Positions 22,186-36,676 of a stretch of DNA of 64,000 nucleotides are shown in pieces (within the stretch, counting starts at the first letter, position 1; each line of letters starts with the position of its first letter). Source of the stretch: Dipteris shenzhenensis (taxonomy: Eukaryota > Polypodiophyta > Polypodiopsida > Gleicheniales); the NCBI GenBank assembly GCA_047967505.1, contig CM106539.1; one strand, 5' to 3'. The translations under genes and the position numbers were made by a program. Below the pieces are notes generated by a model. That model was not told where the DNA came from. It did no database searches and saw only the letters and a list, made by a program, of their open reading frames with translations.

Positions 22186-25100
22186 ATTGTCTTACAGGGA
22201 CCTCTCCAGACCAAAATATGATAAACGATTATGGAAAACAATGTGCGTCTATGTGCATTCCTGACAGTGTGCAGCGTTTCTCGCGGTTGCACTTCGGGCG
22301 GTGATCGTCTGGATCGGCATCTTTCCCGTTGAAAACAAGTGTGCTGTGTGTTTACTTGCAAAGTTTCACAAGGACCCCATAAGGATCAAACATTATTTGC
22401 TCGCTGTTCTTGTCTCAGGTCTCTAGAACCCATTCGATCTAAGAACCAAGTTGCGAGAAATGTGCAGCAAGTCGACAGGGACCTAAAGCTATCTAGCAAA
22501 TGGCAGTTTGTCTTTGACTTGGAAAAGAGTGGGGCAAATCATGAGCATATAATCAAACACCCATCCTCCTTGCCTAGCTCCAGAAATATACTTGCACCTT
22601 CATCATGAATTCATAGCTCTTGATCTTGGCCCCATACCCTTGCAACTTGTCTTGGAGGTGTGTGCCGGTAAATTCTTGCACCATGTCGTTAAATTTTAGG
22701 ATGAGAAGGCCAAGGATTGGATACCGTGCCTCTCTCTGTAGCCTCCTCTATTCTTTGCGCTGAGCGTTCTTGATCCCTTAGTAGCGACAATAGGGATAGT
22801 GTGGCCAAGATCCAATATAGAAGCTTATGGCAAACACTCTAGGAAAGGAGCAATTTGCTGCTCTCTTATTTGTCTAACCCCACAAGTATCTCATAGTTTG
22901 ACTGGGGAATCCATCTGAAGCCTAGTGGTTCCCCCCATTCTGAAACTCCTCTATTGATTTATTTCAGTTGATCTTGGCTCATAATACACTATCCTATGAA
23001 GGCACTTGGCTGATCCCTTCACACATAGGGCTGTGTCATTTGCAAACTCAAAGTCCAGCAACTCATTGGATCGGGAAGCACATCCATGCCAGCCTGGTCT
23101 CTTGTGAGGGAAGGGAAATATCTCGTGAGTGGGCAGCCTTGAGAAAGCTTCCCCTATGAGAATGCCTTGGTATTGCACCTCTGCGTAGTGATAGATATCT
23201 GTCCAGCAAAGTGATGGATTCCCACTGTCACGAGGACGTGAATTTATGGCACTTTTGATTTCGACTCCCGTAATTTATGTGTGACTCACTTGAGTCGAGT
23301 CCATATCTAGGATGATTTGTGCTTCAGCGCTCCTTTGAAACTAGGACGCTACTACCATATCCTTAGAAGCCAAGGTCTCATGGTCGCCTCACTAAGTTGA
23401 GCGCTTTTACAAGCCACTAGATTACAAGAAGACGATAGAAACTGCGATGCCAGTAGGGGACTCGGCTGTTCATCGTTCTATACTTGTCTTGTTATGTATA
23501 TTTCCAGTAGTTAAGCTCTGTCAGGCGAGTGCATGGATCACCATGCACGGTGAGGCTATCTACAGGGTTTTTCTTGCAATGGTTTGCATGGTAGCAACCA
23601 CGTCGCACCACTGGGCTTGGACGTTGGGGAATGCATCTATGGCGTAACCCCTAGTCCTCTAGGGACACCGGGACTCTGGGACTCACAAAAGGTCTCTGGG
23701 AAGCTGCACCACATGCAAACCAACGCCCGCAAACTCCCCGTCCAGCCCACCCTGTAATTCCCTGCTCAACTTCAAACAGTGAACGGCATCCAATCACTAG
23801 ACAATCCTGTATCCTCAGCCAACCAAAGCATGCAATAGAGACCCCAATAGCATCCACTGTTTGAACCACTCCTGTAATCTCACAACCAGTGTGCCAACCC
23901 TTTGTTGTGTGAGTAGTAATATATATAAGCTTCAATTTAGTTCAGAAAGCCCCTTATTTAGATCTATGGTTGGGAGATATGAGTGCTCCAAGTTTGGAAC
24001 TTTTCTGCAACAGATTTTGAGAGATTTTGGAGTTTATGCTATTAGAGTTGTAGCATTTGATGCTTATGCATATATGTTGACCAAGTTTGACCACTATAAT
24101 GATGCTTACTTGATGACGACATAAGTGTTGCTTTGCTTGCTAAGTATGTCTTCCTTTTGCTTTTCATAAAAGTTTTTGTTTACCTCTTTTTTCTTCTCTT
24201 TCATTTTCTCTTTTATTTTCTTTGTAGATTTTTGATCTTTAGAACAACAAAAAATTCTAAATTTGTATGATTGGACTTATTCTAGTCTTACAAAGGTATA
24301 TGCTTACTTGATGTTTGAAGCTAATTCAAAGATGATTACGGTACCTAGCATAATGAATGAAGTGTATCTACATTTGGATGATGGCATTATGCCAGTCCCT
24401 GCTATGCATGATGGAGTTTATGGTTCTCAATCTTATGAGTGACTCTCGTGAGATTGAAACTGCACTATGTTGTGTTTTTAGAGGATGAGTTTGCACTATG
24501 TACAAGAGTAGACACTGCCCTTGTTTAACTAACAAGTGGTAAGACCCTCTTCATATTTGATTTATGTGAAGGAATATGGGATGCATGTGATCATGTCCTT
24601 GAAGTAAACTTGCTTGAAGCTACTCATTTGGTAGCATACCTCATTAAGAGAGAAGGTATGAAGAAGAAGGATGCAAGAAAGATCAAAGGGCAAAGGAGTT
24701 ACAAAAAGAGCTACACCAAGAACCTCTCTAATGACAAAGTACCTCACACTATGGTAGTTTGGAAGAGGAGGAGGAAAAGGATAAGATATGCCATCAAAGG
24801 GGGGGATTTCCCGACATCTTCAAAGTAGATATTTTATTTTTATTTTGTGGTCAATAATGGTTCTGTGCCATGGATAGTCCATCCTTAAATGATTGTTAGT
24901 CCTTTGTTTGAGGTTTTATCTTATTGGACCCATGGGTATTTTCATACATAGTCATTGTCCAATCCTCCAGTTGTAAACCAAGAGTCCTAGGAGTGAGTCA
25001 CAGGTTGGGGCCATGTGTGTTGCCACATGATGGTGGGCAAGCCATGGTGCATCCCATGTACTATTGCTAAGGGATGAGGTCATCAATTTGTGGGGGGGAA

Positions 25101-28100
25101 TGAAGAACAAATTGATGTAATGGGGTGTACCAAGGGATACAAGGGTTGTGTGTTGGTTAGTGTGACCAGGTTTGGTGGTAGAAGGTTCTATTAGGTGTGA
25201 TTGAGAGATTCATGGGCTTGATTGAAAGATCAGTGGAGTGATTTGTGGATCTGGAGATGCTCTCCTTTGATATGCGATTTTGCTCTAGCAGCACCTGGCA
25301 GGCTCTGGCAGCTCACAACTGATGATCTAGCTCCTTCAGGAACTGATTTGGCCAACTGAAAGCTCTGGGTTCTTTTTGTAGTCCTGTGCTAAAAATAGTA
25401 ATTTTTAATTGCACCACTCTTTTAGCTCCCCTGTTGCACACTTTGGCCCAAGGAATTAATTGTCTAGTAACTGGGCGCACATTCACTATTTCCAAGGGTC
25501 CACTAGGGAATTTTAATTCCCCAAGTCCCGCCCCATGGCCGGACCCTCGCGTCCCAGAGACTCAAGGCAGTCACGCACAAATTACGGGAGCCGCAAATCA
25601 AAAGTCGCATAATTTCACGTCCTTGTGACAGTCTCGACTTGGGATTTTCTTGTATTCACCATGATAATAGAAGGCTGAACAGTGGCAAAGCTCAATCAGG
25701 CACATGAGGTATTTTTCCTATTAAAACCGAAGACCAAACCCTAAGTATTACCAAGTTCTTCAACTGGAAAAGACTATTAGGCTCTGATACTTGTCAGAGT
25801 CATGCTTCCGAGTAGCACGACTCTGACGGAAAGAAAGGGGGGTGGAAAAGAATGGGGGAGAAGGAAGAGGACAACAGCCCCATGGCGGGCTGTTTGTAGG
25901 GAAGACATGACGCGTGGGGAGCAGTGGGCAGAGAAAGAGGTGGCAAAAAAGGTTGAGGGGAAAGGATGGCAAACGGGGGGCAAAGGAAGAGGTGGCAAAC
26001 AAGGTTGACGGGAGAGGGATGGCAAAAAGCCGGAGGGGGGGGGGGGCACAGAGGGCTTGAACAGTCCACCAAATGGACTGTTTGAGATCCTGTAGGCTGC
26101 GCCAACAGGAAACAAGGCGAGGCAATGGGTGGAGCAGGAGGGGATGTTGATCGTGAGGTGGAAAAGCGAAATGGAGGGTGGAGTCAGAAGAATCTTGTTG
26201 AAAGGGCTGATGGAAATGCAGTTCCTTGCATACTGAGAGAATGTGGAGTGGCAAAGGGCAGAGCAAGAGGGAAGGTCGAAGGTGGCTGGAAGGGGAGCTA
26301 GGAAGTATCGAAGGCGTGTAGGAAAAGCTTCCACAGGAAATTGCCTCTGATACTAATTCGTGGGTTGGTCGCGGCAGGAGCTATTTGCAGCTTTGGCACT
26401 AATCTCAGCTCTAGCACAACAAATTAAAATCTTTGAACAATTTGAGAGAGTGAACTGATGGGGTAAAGGAGCTCTTGAGGCATGTCTATCGTGACACACA
26501 AAAGTTTATGACAGGTGGCTTGAACTCCCAAATTTTAGCTCATCTATTTGGGAATAATCCTATTTGAAGCCGTGCCCTCTGCCATATCAGGCATGGCCAT
26601 TAAAAATGAGAAAGCATGGGAGGATATAGGGAAAATGGAAGCTCTTTTGCAAATGGCAGAAAAAAACACACAGCCTTTCTCTTTAAGCTGAGTGCAGCAG
26701 CAGCCCACAACAGCCCTCGTTGTAAACAGCTACTTGGCATATTACGAGAGCATACTATATGCACATATACCTCCTTCTAGCCACGGCTACACGTTTTCTC
26801 CCCTCCCATCCAGACCTCCCTTCCCAACCTTAACCATACTTAGACTCTAACTGCTCCTCTCGCATTCCCCCCATCCCTTCTCTTCCCCCCTCCACACCTC
26901 TGAATCTTTAGTTACGATAGCAGGTTTTCTCCTTTCCAGTCATCTCCTCACCTTCGCCTTCCAGTATTTATTCTTTTTTTTTGGGGAGGGTTTGGGAAGG
27001 GGTGGGGCAGAGGCAAAAGTTATCGTTCTCATCCAATGTCTGTAATCCATTGATATGGGCTCTCTGGTACCTGAAAGATTACATACAAGATTGGAGAGGT
27101 AGCATAGTTGTTTAGAGCTGTGAATATCCACACTGTGTTTCTCAGACCCATTTACTGGAAATTTACATGACAGAATGTGCATGTCTTCTTAGAGTTTCTA
27201 CCCATGATGCAGGGGGTCACATCCTCTACATCCACTTGCGAGATCCAGTCCTTTGTTGCATACTTTGCACTGAAGGGTCCTGCTTGACTTTGAAAGTGCC
27301 TGCCAGTAAAGTATCCCTGTTTTGTACCTGGTGGACTTAATCCAGCAGGGTTAGGGGCGCTGGGATTAAGGGAAGAAGAGGCTAACGTGAGACTAGAGGA
27401 CCTGGAACATTAGCAAAGGGCAAGTTGGCTATATTTACCCAAGATGCTTTCCATAAAGTGCGATGCTCTCTATAAGAGTGGCCAAGGCTATTGTGTTTGC
27501 ATTCAGGGTGTTGACACCCCTGGAAGGTCTGGTCTGGATCATGAGCCTAGACTCATGGCGGATCAGGACATACTATGCTGAAGGTTCCTTGTGGACGGTT
27601 TCAGTGGTATGGGATGCTGGAGCTATGGGCGTAGCCTTGTGGAAGTCTGATCCTTAGCCCATATGCTGGGGCCTGACTGGGAAGTGAGTCACCTGCTGCT
27701 GATTGTGTTTGGATTCTGTTCAAGGGTAGGTCCTAGTGGAGATGCATAGGTCGGAATCAAAACAGCCCTATACACAGTTGAAGCGATCCGAGGTATGCAG
27801 TTCGAATGGTGCCAGGTATGTGTGCAAACAGTACAAATTGCTGGAGTAGGATGTTGGGACTGTTCGCACTAGATTTATGTGCAAGAAACCCCAAATGGGT
27901 GGAGAACTTGCTGTGAGGGAAAGAGTGGGGGAGTGGAACGATGAAGACAGAGAGAGAGAGGGAGACACAAGAAGTGTGGGTGTGTAAAGTGTTGAGCCAC
28001 ACCACAAACTCATAGAGTTTTATTAGGATTAGGGATTCACCCTATGACTGTCTTAAGACAGTCATAGGTGTCATAACTTTAACAAAGGGTGGCAATGTGC

Positions 28101-31100
28101 CTTTACCCCAACAACCTCCCACCTAAAGGCCAATGTGCCTAAATGGGAGAAAAGAATAAAATTACAGCAATATACAGTTACTGTATACAAGACCATAAAA
28201 TAAGAGTGGTCTCATCCTAATCCCATGATGTGGCGGCAATGTGCAAACCGCTCTGTAGGCAAGCTCTTAGTGAGCAAATCTGCAGGATTATCATCAGTAT
28301 GCACCTTCACAAGCTCAAGTCTCTTGTCTTCCAGTACCTCCCTGATGAAATGGTATTTCACATCTATGTGCTTGGTCTTTTGATGAAAGACCGGATTCTT
28401 TGCCAACATGATAGCACTCTGATTATCACAATGCAAAACTGGCATATCTCTTGTAATGCCCAAATCTCCCACCAGCCGAGTAAGCCATATTGCTTCCTTG
28501 CAAGCCTCAGTGGCTGCAACATATTCAGCTTCAGTGGTTGACAGTGCAACGCATTTCTGCAACCGAGACACCCATGATATAGCACCTCCTGCAAATGTGA
28601 AAATATAACCGGTAGTAGACTTCCGGTTATCTGCATTCCCTGCATAGTAATCTGTAAAACCATGCACCAATGCATCCTACCTACCATAGCATATGCACAA
28701 GTCTTTGGTACCCTTGAGATACCTCAAGACGCCTTTCACTGCTTCCCAGTGCCGCTTGCTTGGATTTGCCATATACCTGCTGATGACTCCAACCGCAAAA
28801 GCAATATCCGGACGAGTGGCAACCATGGCATACATCAAAGAACCAACTGCAGATGCATACGGAACCTTGGCCATTTCAGCCTTATCATCATCTGATCTGG
28901 GGCTGTCCTTACTGCTGAGTTTTAAATGTGGAGGCAACGGGGTACTAATAGACTTCCCCCCCTCCATTTTAAACCTCTGCAGTACTTTGTCAATGTACTC
29001 CTTCTGTGACAGAAACAAAAGTCCCTTGGACCTGTCACGAATAATCCGCATACCAAGAATATGGTTTGCATCACCCAAGTCTTTCATGTCAAAAGACTTA
29101 TGCAGTTGCTTCTTCAAAGCACTAATCTCCTGCTGAGATTTGCTGGCAATCAGCATGTCATCCACATATAGAATGAGTAGCATCAAACTGCCATCCTTTG
29201 CCCGTTTGGTGTACAAGCAGTGATCGGTCTCACACCTATGATACCCTTGGGACTGCATGAAGGCATCAAACTTCTTGTACCATTCTCTTGGCGCCTGCTT
29301 GAGTCCATACAAGCTCCTCTTGAGCTTACACACAAGCTGCTCTTTCCCTTTAACAGCATATCCCTCTGGCTGACTCATGTAGATCTCATCATGGAGATCC
29401 GTGAAGAAAAGCAGTCTTCACATCCATCTGACATAAATCCATGTCCTCATGAGCAACAAGAGCTAACACTGCTCTCAAAGTAGTCATCTTGACTACAGGG
29501 GAAAAGATCTCATCAAAGTCAATGCCCTTCTCCTGCTTAAATCCCTTGGCAACCAATCTGGCCTTATACCTCGGTAAAGCATTTGATTCTGCTTTGACTT
29601 TGTAAACCCACTTGCATGGCAAGACCTTTCTGCCTGCAGGTAGCTGCACCAAGTCCCATGTATCATTTTGAAGTAGGGTGTCCATTTCTAACTGCATGGC
29701 TTTCTCCCACTTCCTTTTCTCAGTTCTTCCCATAGCTTCCTTGAAGCTGGAAGGCTCACCACAATCTGTCAGCATGATAAAATCAGCCACATTATTGGCT
29801 CCTGGAACAAACCTGTCAGGAGGCCGTTGTACACGGGTGCTCCTCCTAACAAAATGTTCCGGATTAGGCTGCTGTCTAGCCTGTTCGTCATGCATGACGG
29901 GTGGCTGTACCACCATATTTGGCTGTTCTACAGCGCCATTTGCTGGCATATCCAGTGGTGCATCATTGGCAAAATTGTATGGCTGATTTTCAGCCTGTAT
30001 ACCCTCTTGAACAGGGTTATCTACAGCAGCCTGCTGCTGCATATTAATGGGCATTCTTTGCTGTCCGACATCATCATAAACAACCCTACTGTATTCTACA
30101 GGTTGCACGGGTTCTTTGTGTACACTATCCTCTTTAAAGATGACATCATTGCTGCGTATAATCTTCCGTTTGACGGGATCCCATAACCTGTACCCCATTT
30201 CACCTTCGTCACCGTAACCCATGAAGATGCATCTGAAAGACTTTGGCTCGAGTTTGGTGCGCAGTTCTTTGCGTATATGAGCAAAGCACTTGCAACCAAA
30301 CACACGTAAGTGCTTATATGAAGGTGGCTTGCTAGACCACACCTCCTGGCACTTTCAACTCCAAAGCCTTATTCGGCGACCTGTTAATTAGGTGAACTGC
30401 TGTTTGCACGGCTTCTGCCCAAAAGCCATGGGGCAATGCAGCATAAGACAACATACATCGAACTTTCTCCTGAATAGTTCGATTCATCCGCTCACTCACA
30501 CCATTTTGAGATGCATTATGAGGGGCTGTGAGTTCCTGTTTAATGCCCTTAGCTTCGCAAAACTGTACAAAAGCATGTGACACATACTCACCCCCATTAT
30601 CGGATCTGAGGCATTTCAGCCTGCGTCCTGTCCGATTCTCAACCTGAGCGACAAACTTCTTGAAAGCGCATCGCTCTTATGCTTCAAGAAATAGACCCAC
30701 ACTTTGCGTGTGGCATCATTAATAAAAGTAATGAAATACTTTGCACCCCCTAGTGATAGCTGTGGCATCTCACACAAATTAGTGTGCACTAGATCAAGCG
30801 GTGCTCTATTCTGGGGAGTTCTCCTCTTATGAGGAGTCATAGAATGCTTTCCAAAAATGCAATGATCACAAGTAGGCAAATCTGAAAATGAAAGAGACGG
30901 CAGATAACCCAAACGTGACAGTTCTTGCATTCCTTTAACGGACATGTGTCCCAACCGACTATGCCACAATGAAACCTTCGGCAGCTCGGTTATGGCAACA
31001 ACATGATTACCTACACTGGAAACATAAAGAGGGTACAAGGTATCGCTCTTATAGCCCTCAGCCACTACAACCTGGCCATCAGTAATCACCCATTTGGAAT

Positions 31101-34100
31101 CCCCAAATGTGGTGTGGTAACCACTGTCATCCAACAAGCCAGTGCTAATCAGATTTTTCTTGATTTGCGGCACATGGCGAACACCATCAAGCATAAATAT
31201 GCGTCCATCAAGGAATACTATCTGTATACTGCCAATCCCTGCAATCTGACATGCATAGTTGTTCCCAAGGTGAACAACTCCATGAGTACCTGTGTAGGAA
31301 GTAAACCACTCCCTATGAGGAGTAACATGAAAAGAAGCACCTGAATCCAAGAGCCAGGTGTGCATGTCATGGCCATCAATAACCAATGTATGTGCAATTA
31401 CAGCAGAAGAGCATAAAACATCATGTCTGTCACTGTCACTGTCCTCTGCTGCAACATTCATTGTATCCAAGTCATCTGCCTTGGCCTTGCCTTTGCCTTT
31501 GCTTCCACTGCCTGCATCCTTTGTCTCAGCCTTCTTGGCTTTCTGATCCCGTATAAACTTGAAGCACTTAGACTTCACATGTCCCTTCTTGCCACAGTAA
31601 AAGCATTCAATATCCTTTTTGCCACGGGACTGACTGCGGGATTTGGACTTGCTAGCAGATCTCCCCTTCTGCTGAGTCCTACCTCTTTCCTGTACCTGCA
31701 AAGCATTGGAAGACTTGCTGCCCATATTATTCTTCCTGCTCATCTCCTCCATAAGGAGAGAGCTCTCCACATCAGCATACATAAGAGTGACATTTGAATT
31801 TGACAGAGTGGTCTTGAAAGTGTCCCAACTCTCAGGGAGGGTACACAACAAGAAAGTAGCCTTGAACTCCTCATCAAGGTTCAATCCTTGTGCAATAAGC
31901 TGTGTAAAGATGGCATTGAACTCACTCAAGTGTGAGGTCATAGCTGTACCTTCCTTCATGCGAAGGTCGACAAGCTTCTTCAACCAATAAACCTTACTGG
32001 CTGAGCTCTTTTGGGCATACAATTCTTCTAGCCTCTGCCATAGGCCATAAGAGGTCTTTTCAACCGGGAATGAAGAGTAGAGTGCTCTCTCTTTTCCTTC
32101 TTCCCCAAAACAAAATTTCTGTGCTTGTTGTACCTCCTGTACCTGCGCAGGGTACTTGCTGTACCCTGTACCTGCGAGGGCACGAAATCCAAAAAATTTT
32201 TTTGACCTGAACCTCCTGTCGCAGCGTCCGTATGGTACGGCTGCCTGTACGGCGTTGGCTGCTGCTGGTCACGCGACCGTACAGCCGGTACGACGGCCTG
32301 TACGGATTCCGTACAGCTGGTACGGCTGGCTGTACGGATCGCTCCGGTACGGCTGGCTGTGTGCAGCCTGGGTGCGCGCCGGTGCTGCGCGCTGGCTGCG
32401 CCCGCTTGGTAGCGGGTAGCAGCAGCTAGCTGCTGCTGTTGCGGCTGCTCGCGCGCGACCTGCGCGCGGCTGCTGCGCCCGCTCGCACGCGCTGCCCCGC
32501 TCTGCCCGCGCGCACTGCCTGCTCCTGCTGCCGCTGCTCGCTGCTGTAGGGTGCGATGCCCGAGGGGAGAGGGAGGGGTAGACCGGAGTGGAGAGGGAGA
32601 GGTAGAGGCTCTGATACCAGTTGTGAGGGAAAGAGTGGGGGAGTGGAACGATGGAGACAGAGAGAGAGAGGGAGACACAAGAAGTGTGGGTGTGTAAAGT
32701 GTTGAGCCACACCACAAACTCATAGAGTTTTATTAGGATTAGGGATTCACCCTATGACTATCTTAAGACAGTCATAGGTGTCATAACTCTAACAAAGGGT
32801 GGCAATGTGCCTTTACCCCAACACCTGCAAGAGGAATTCTTGTACTTGCAAATTAAACAGAGCAAGAAATAAGTGCTGGTTGTTACGGAAAGAGAGTAGA
32901 AGCCTACTGCAATAGATTCACAGATCTATGGTAGAGAGTTGCTAATTGCGAATTAGGTTGCTGTAGGAAGTCAAGGGGAAATTCTGTTGGATCATGTACT
33001 TAGGGTGCAATTGATTGCAGCCAGCCTGGGTAGGCTGTGTGATGTGCAAAAGACCTGTTCTGGGTGCTGCGGATGAATGGGTCTTGGCAGGGAGGGACTG
33101 AAGCCAGGGATTGTGAATTGCACATTCAACAGAAGGATGCAGCTGATCCTTGCAGGGGTGATTGCTTTTGGCTGAGCTCACACGGGCTGAAGGTCTCTGA
33201 AAAAATCAGGGATTGCTTTTGGGGTTTTTGAGAAAAGCTATACAAAGCCAAGCTTTCCAAAAGCAAAGCTTTCCTGCTTTAGGGAGATTTTAGGAAAGTG
33301 TTTTCAGAGTTTGTCTGAGCTCTCGAGCAGCCTGTTGGTTCCGAGGTTTTCTCCCAGTTGTAGTGGGGTTTTCTCCACAGGCTGAAGGTCTCTGAAAAAA
33401 TCAGGGATTGCTTTTGGGGCTTTTGAGAAAAGCTATACAAAGCCAAGCTTTCCAAAAGCAAAGCTTTCCTAAAGAAGGCTGCTTTAGGAGCTTTTAGGAA
33501 AGTGTTTTGAGAGTTTGTCTGAGCTCTCGAGCAGCCTGTTGGTTCCGAGGTTTTCTCCCAGTTGTAGCGGGGTTTTCTCCTCAGATTACTTGCAGTTCTC
33601 TTGTGCCTTTCTCTCCTTCTCAGAGTGGTGTGTGTGTGAGAGGTGCTCTCCCTCTCCCGCTCATTTTTGCTGCACTTCTCCCATGGTATCAGAGCCACGG
33701 TTGGCTTGAGACCGGAGGAGTGGAGGGAGTGTCGAGCCAACACTCAGAGAGGAGCATTAGGGTGCTGTTCGGAGGTGTCTTTGAGGAGGAGCGTGTGTGA
33801 GGTGTGGACTGTTCGGGTGACCAGCGAAGGGTGACTTTGAGGGGTATTTTCAGATAAGAGAGGAGGTGTTCCTGAGGGATGGAAAGCGAGGTGTGAAGTT
33901 ACATTGGGCTGTCAATTCCTCCATCCTCTTCTTCAGCCTTCTCCTTTCTTCAACCCTCTGCTCCCTTTTATCCCTTCCACCTTCTCTTTCAGTTCAGCTT
34001 CCTCTTCACTCCAACATGGCAACTGTGTCCGACATGGCAGAGAACAAGACTAAAATCCCAGTGTTGCCCACGTTCCCGGTTGACTGGTAGTTGGATGGGC

Positions 34101-36624
34101 TCAATTACAGCGTCTGGCGGGTGATGATGGAGTCTGTGGTACAGTCATACGACCTGGCAGGTTTCATCTTGATAGGTGTTGCCCGACCAAATCCCTTGGC
34201 GAAGGACCTTGGCATCCTGGAGCAGAATGAGGCCAAGACTCTGTCTCAGCTCTGGGACCGTGTCAATGCCAGAGTAAGATCAGTTATATTTCTTAATTGT
34301 ACTCCTTAGGTGGTTAATCACGCGAAGCACATGACAATGACCAAGAGTATATCAGAGCGTTTGGCGTCCATGTATAACCGAACCTCTCCCATGAAGAGGG
34401 TTTCATTGGAGGTCCAGATGAGGTTGTTGGATCCCAAGAAGTATTCATCGATGCGGGACCACATCAATAAGCTACAGGAACTTCAGCTGGATATCCTCCA
34501 GGCAGGAAGCAGATTTCATCGGAGGACATGGCCATTACTCTAAATCCGAGTTATCCTCTCAGTACGGGGCCTTTTATTCATCCTTGATCACCAGTGGTAG
34601 GGTGAATGAGTTGACGTGGGAGGAATTGGTCCCCATGGTGCTTGACCAGGAGGAGCGCTTCGTCGATCGTACCTATGACAGTCAGCCTGAGGCTTTGACA
34701 GCTGATCAGAAAGGCAGAAAGCAGTTGACACCTGAGGAACAAGAAGCTGTCAAGGCATCCCATACGTGTAACTGATGTGGCCAGAAAGGTCATTATTGGC
34801 GTCAGTGTCCCCAATGGAATGCAGAGGGGCCCAATAACCAATTGGCCAATAGTGTTCCTGCTGCGACCACGTATACTCCGGCCAATTATAGCACGTAGCA
34901 TTGAACCTTCATATAATTGTTCTTTTAGTAGCACTTGGCAGGGGTTGCTAGTAGGCTTTCCAGATCCAGATGGAGGATTGCTTGCTTGTTTGTGGCAGCT
35001 GGACCTGCCGACCAGGTGCATCAAGCAGGGGAGTAGGACCTCGTGCCACGAGGAGTCGTTTTCACTAACTCAAGTGGTAGTATGTTACTAGTTTCTATTC
35101 TGTTTGGACGTCATGACCTAGCAGATCCAAAGGGGATCTCCTAGTGTTGTGCTGCAGCTATTTTCTGATTCTGCTGGAGATCTGGATGGGTTAGTAGATT
35201 GCTAGTGTAGGAACCCAGACACAATTGATTAATCCTTGTGAGTTGTTATGTGCCCGTTGTCATTGGAGCACTGAAGTTCATTGATCTGGCAACAGTTTAC
35301 CAATTTGGACTTGAGAGGGGGCTTCAAAGGGGGCTATTGCACCAGTGGCAATATCAGTCGGATTTTATTTCCAAGATCCTCTTTTGGAGTCATGTACCAA
35401 GACCAGTAGTTGGATTGTTGTACCAGATAACCCGGTGTACCAGTACTAGACCAAAGGAGTGTACCTAGCACCTGTGACCTGGGAGCCAGTTCCAGGTTTC
35501 CATTGATCGTCCTGAAGCGGTTCATGCCACAAGGGGCCTTCTTCGACAGTACCTGTGGCAGTCTTCAGCGGTGGAGTATCACACGATGGATTCCTCCAGT
35601 TGTTCCAGGGGCACACCCAACTCCGTGGCGCCTTTGTTCCATCCAGGAGCTGAGGAGGGGTGTTAGAGGCCAACATCTCTTGATGTCACCTAGAGAGAGA
35701 GGGCCTTGCTTGTGGGTGTGCTTGCCCAATGAGTGAGGGTAGTGTAGAGAGTGAGGACCTGTGTTGTGGGTGTGCCCGCCCCTCGTGAGGGTAGTCTAGG
35801 GTAGTGGCAGTCTGAACAGTGTTCAGGAGAGGCTCCCTTGAAAGGTCAACATCTCCTGATGTCACCTAGAGAGAGAGGGCCTTGTGTGTGGGTGTGCCTG
35901 CCCAGTGAGTGAGGGTATTGTAGAGAGTGAGGGCTTGTGTTGTGGGTGTGCTCCCCTCCCCCCCCCCCAAACCCCCGTGAGGGTAGTCTAGGGTAGTGGC
36001 AGCCTGATCAGTGCTGAGGAGAGGCTCCCTTTTAGGGCTGTCCTTGAGCCCCTTCCAGGGCTGTGTGGAGGCGCCTAGGGAGTCCGCTCCCTGATGTGCA
36101 GGTCGGCTGGAGGGCAGAGGGCACAGCCCCTCATATAGGCTGGTGCAGCTCCTTGTGGATGGCTAGGGGCAGTCAGCCCTAGAGCCCTGCTTGTCGGCTG
36201 GCTGGCCCACACATTAGGGCCTTGTACAGCCCTATATAGGAGGCTGTAGGGGTCGGTCCTCTAGGGCTGTGGGTCGGCCCATGTAGGCAGCTGGTCAGCC
36301 CTGCCCCTTGCTGGCCGACTAGGAGGCTGGGGTCTATATATAGCACCCTCCCCCCACATGTGCATTTATAGCAACCCCCCCACCCCCACCCCCTCCCACA
36401 TGTGCATTCATCACTTCATTGCGGTGCCTGGCAGAGGAGCAGAGCCAGCCTAGAGTAGCACTTGAGGAGCAGGGTAGTGGAGCAGTTCATCCAATCCCTT
36501 GTGCTCCTCTTGGTTCTGAGGTTTTCCCCCAGTTGTAGCGGGGTTTTCTCCACAGATCACTTGCAGTTCTCTTGTGCCTTTCTCTCCTTTCTCTACTTCT
36601 CAGTGTGATGTGTGTGTGAGGCGT

Positions 36625-36676
<52 letters not shown>

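Larger units (their letters stand above)
27912..32823 (-). mobile_element. Copia-1: Ty1/Copia element with both LTRs, inside the TLC intron
   Basis: The 202-bp LTRs at 27912-28113 and 32622-32823 start TG and end CA and differ at about three positions. The primer-binding site TGGTATCAGAGCC (minus strand, 32608-32620) lies just inside the right, 5' LTR, and a purine-rich AGGTGGGAGGT tract abuts the left, 3' LTR. Coding order on the minus strand is gag, protease, integrase, RT, RNase H, as in Copia. Flanking pentamers CTTGC and CCTGC match at four of five bases. At least three frameshifts and one TAG break the polyprotein. The low LTR divergence indicates a relatively recent insertion. Confidence 0.93.

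Noticed and set aside
22098-22361. Short frames across the (GA)n tract in intron 1
   Set aside because: Microsatellite translation lying inside the TLC-gene intron.
25777-26334. 185-codon minus-strand open frame rich in P, L, F and S
   Set aside because: It overlaps two other long minus-strand frames of the same low-complexity composition, as expected where the plus strand is purine-rich. There are no motifs and no splice logic.
32028-32723. 231-codon minus-strand open frame
   Set aside because: It runs from the Copia-1 LTR through the primer site and GC-rich leader into out-of-frame gag. It is open because of GC content, not because it is a gene.
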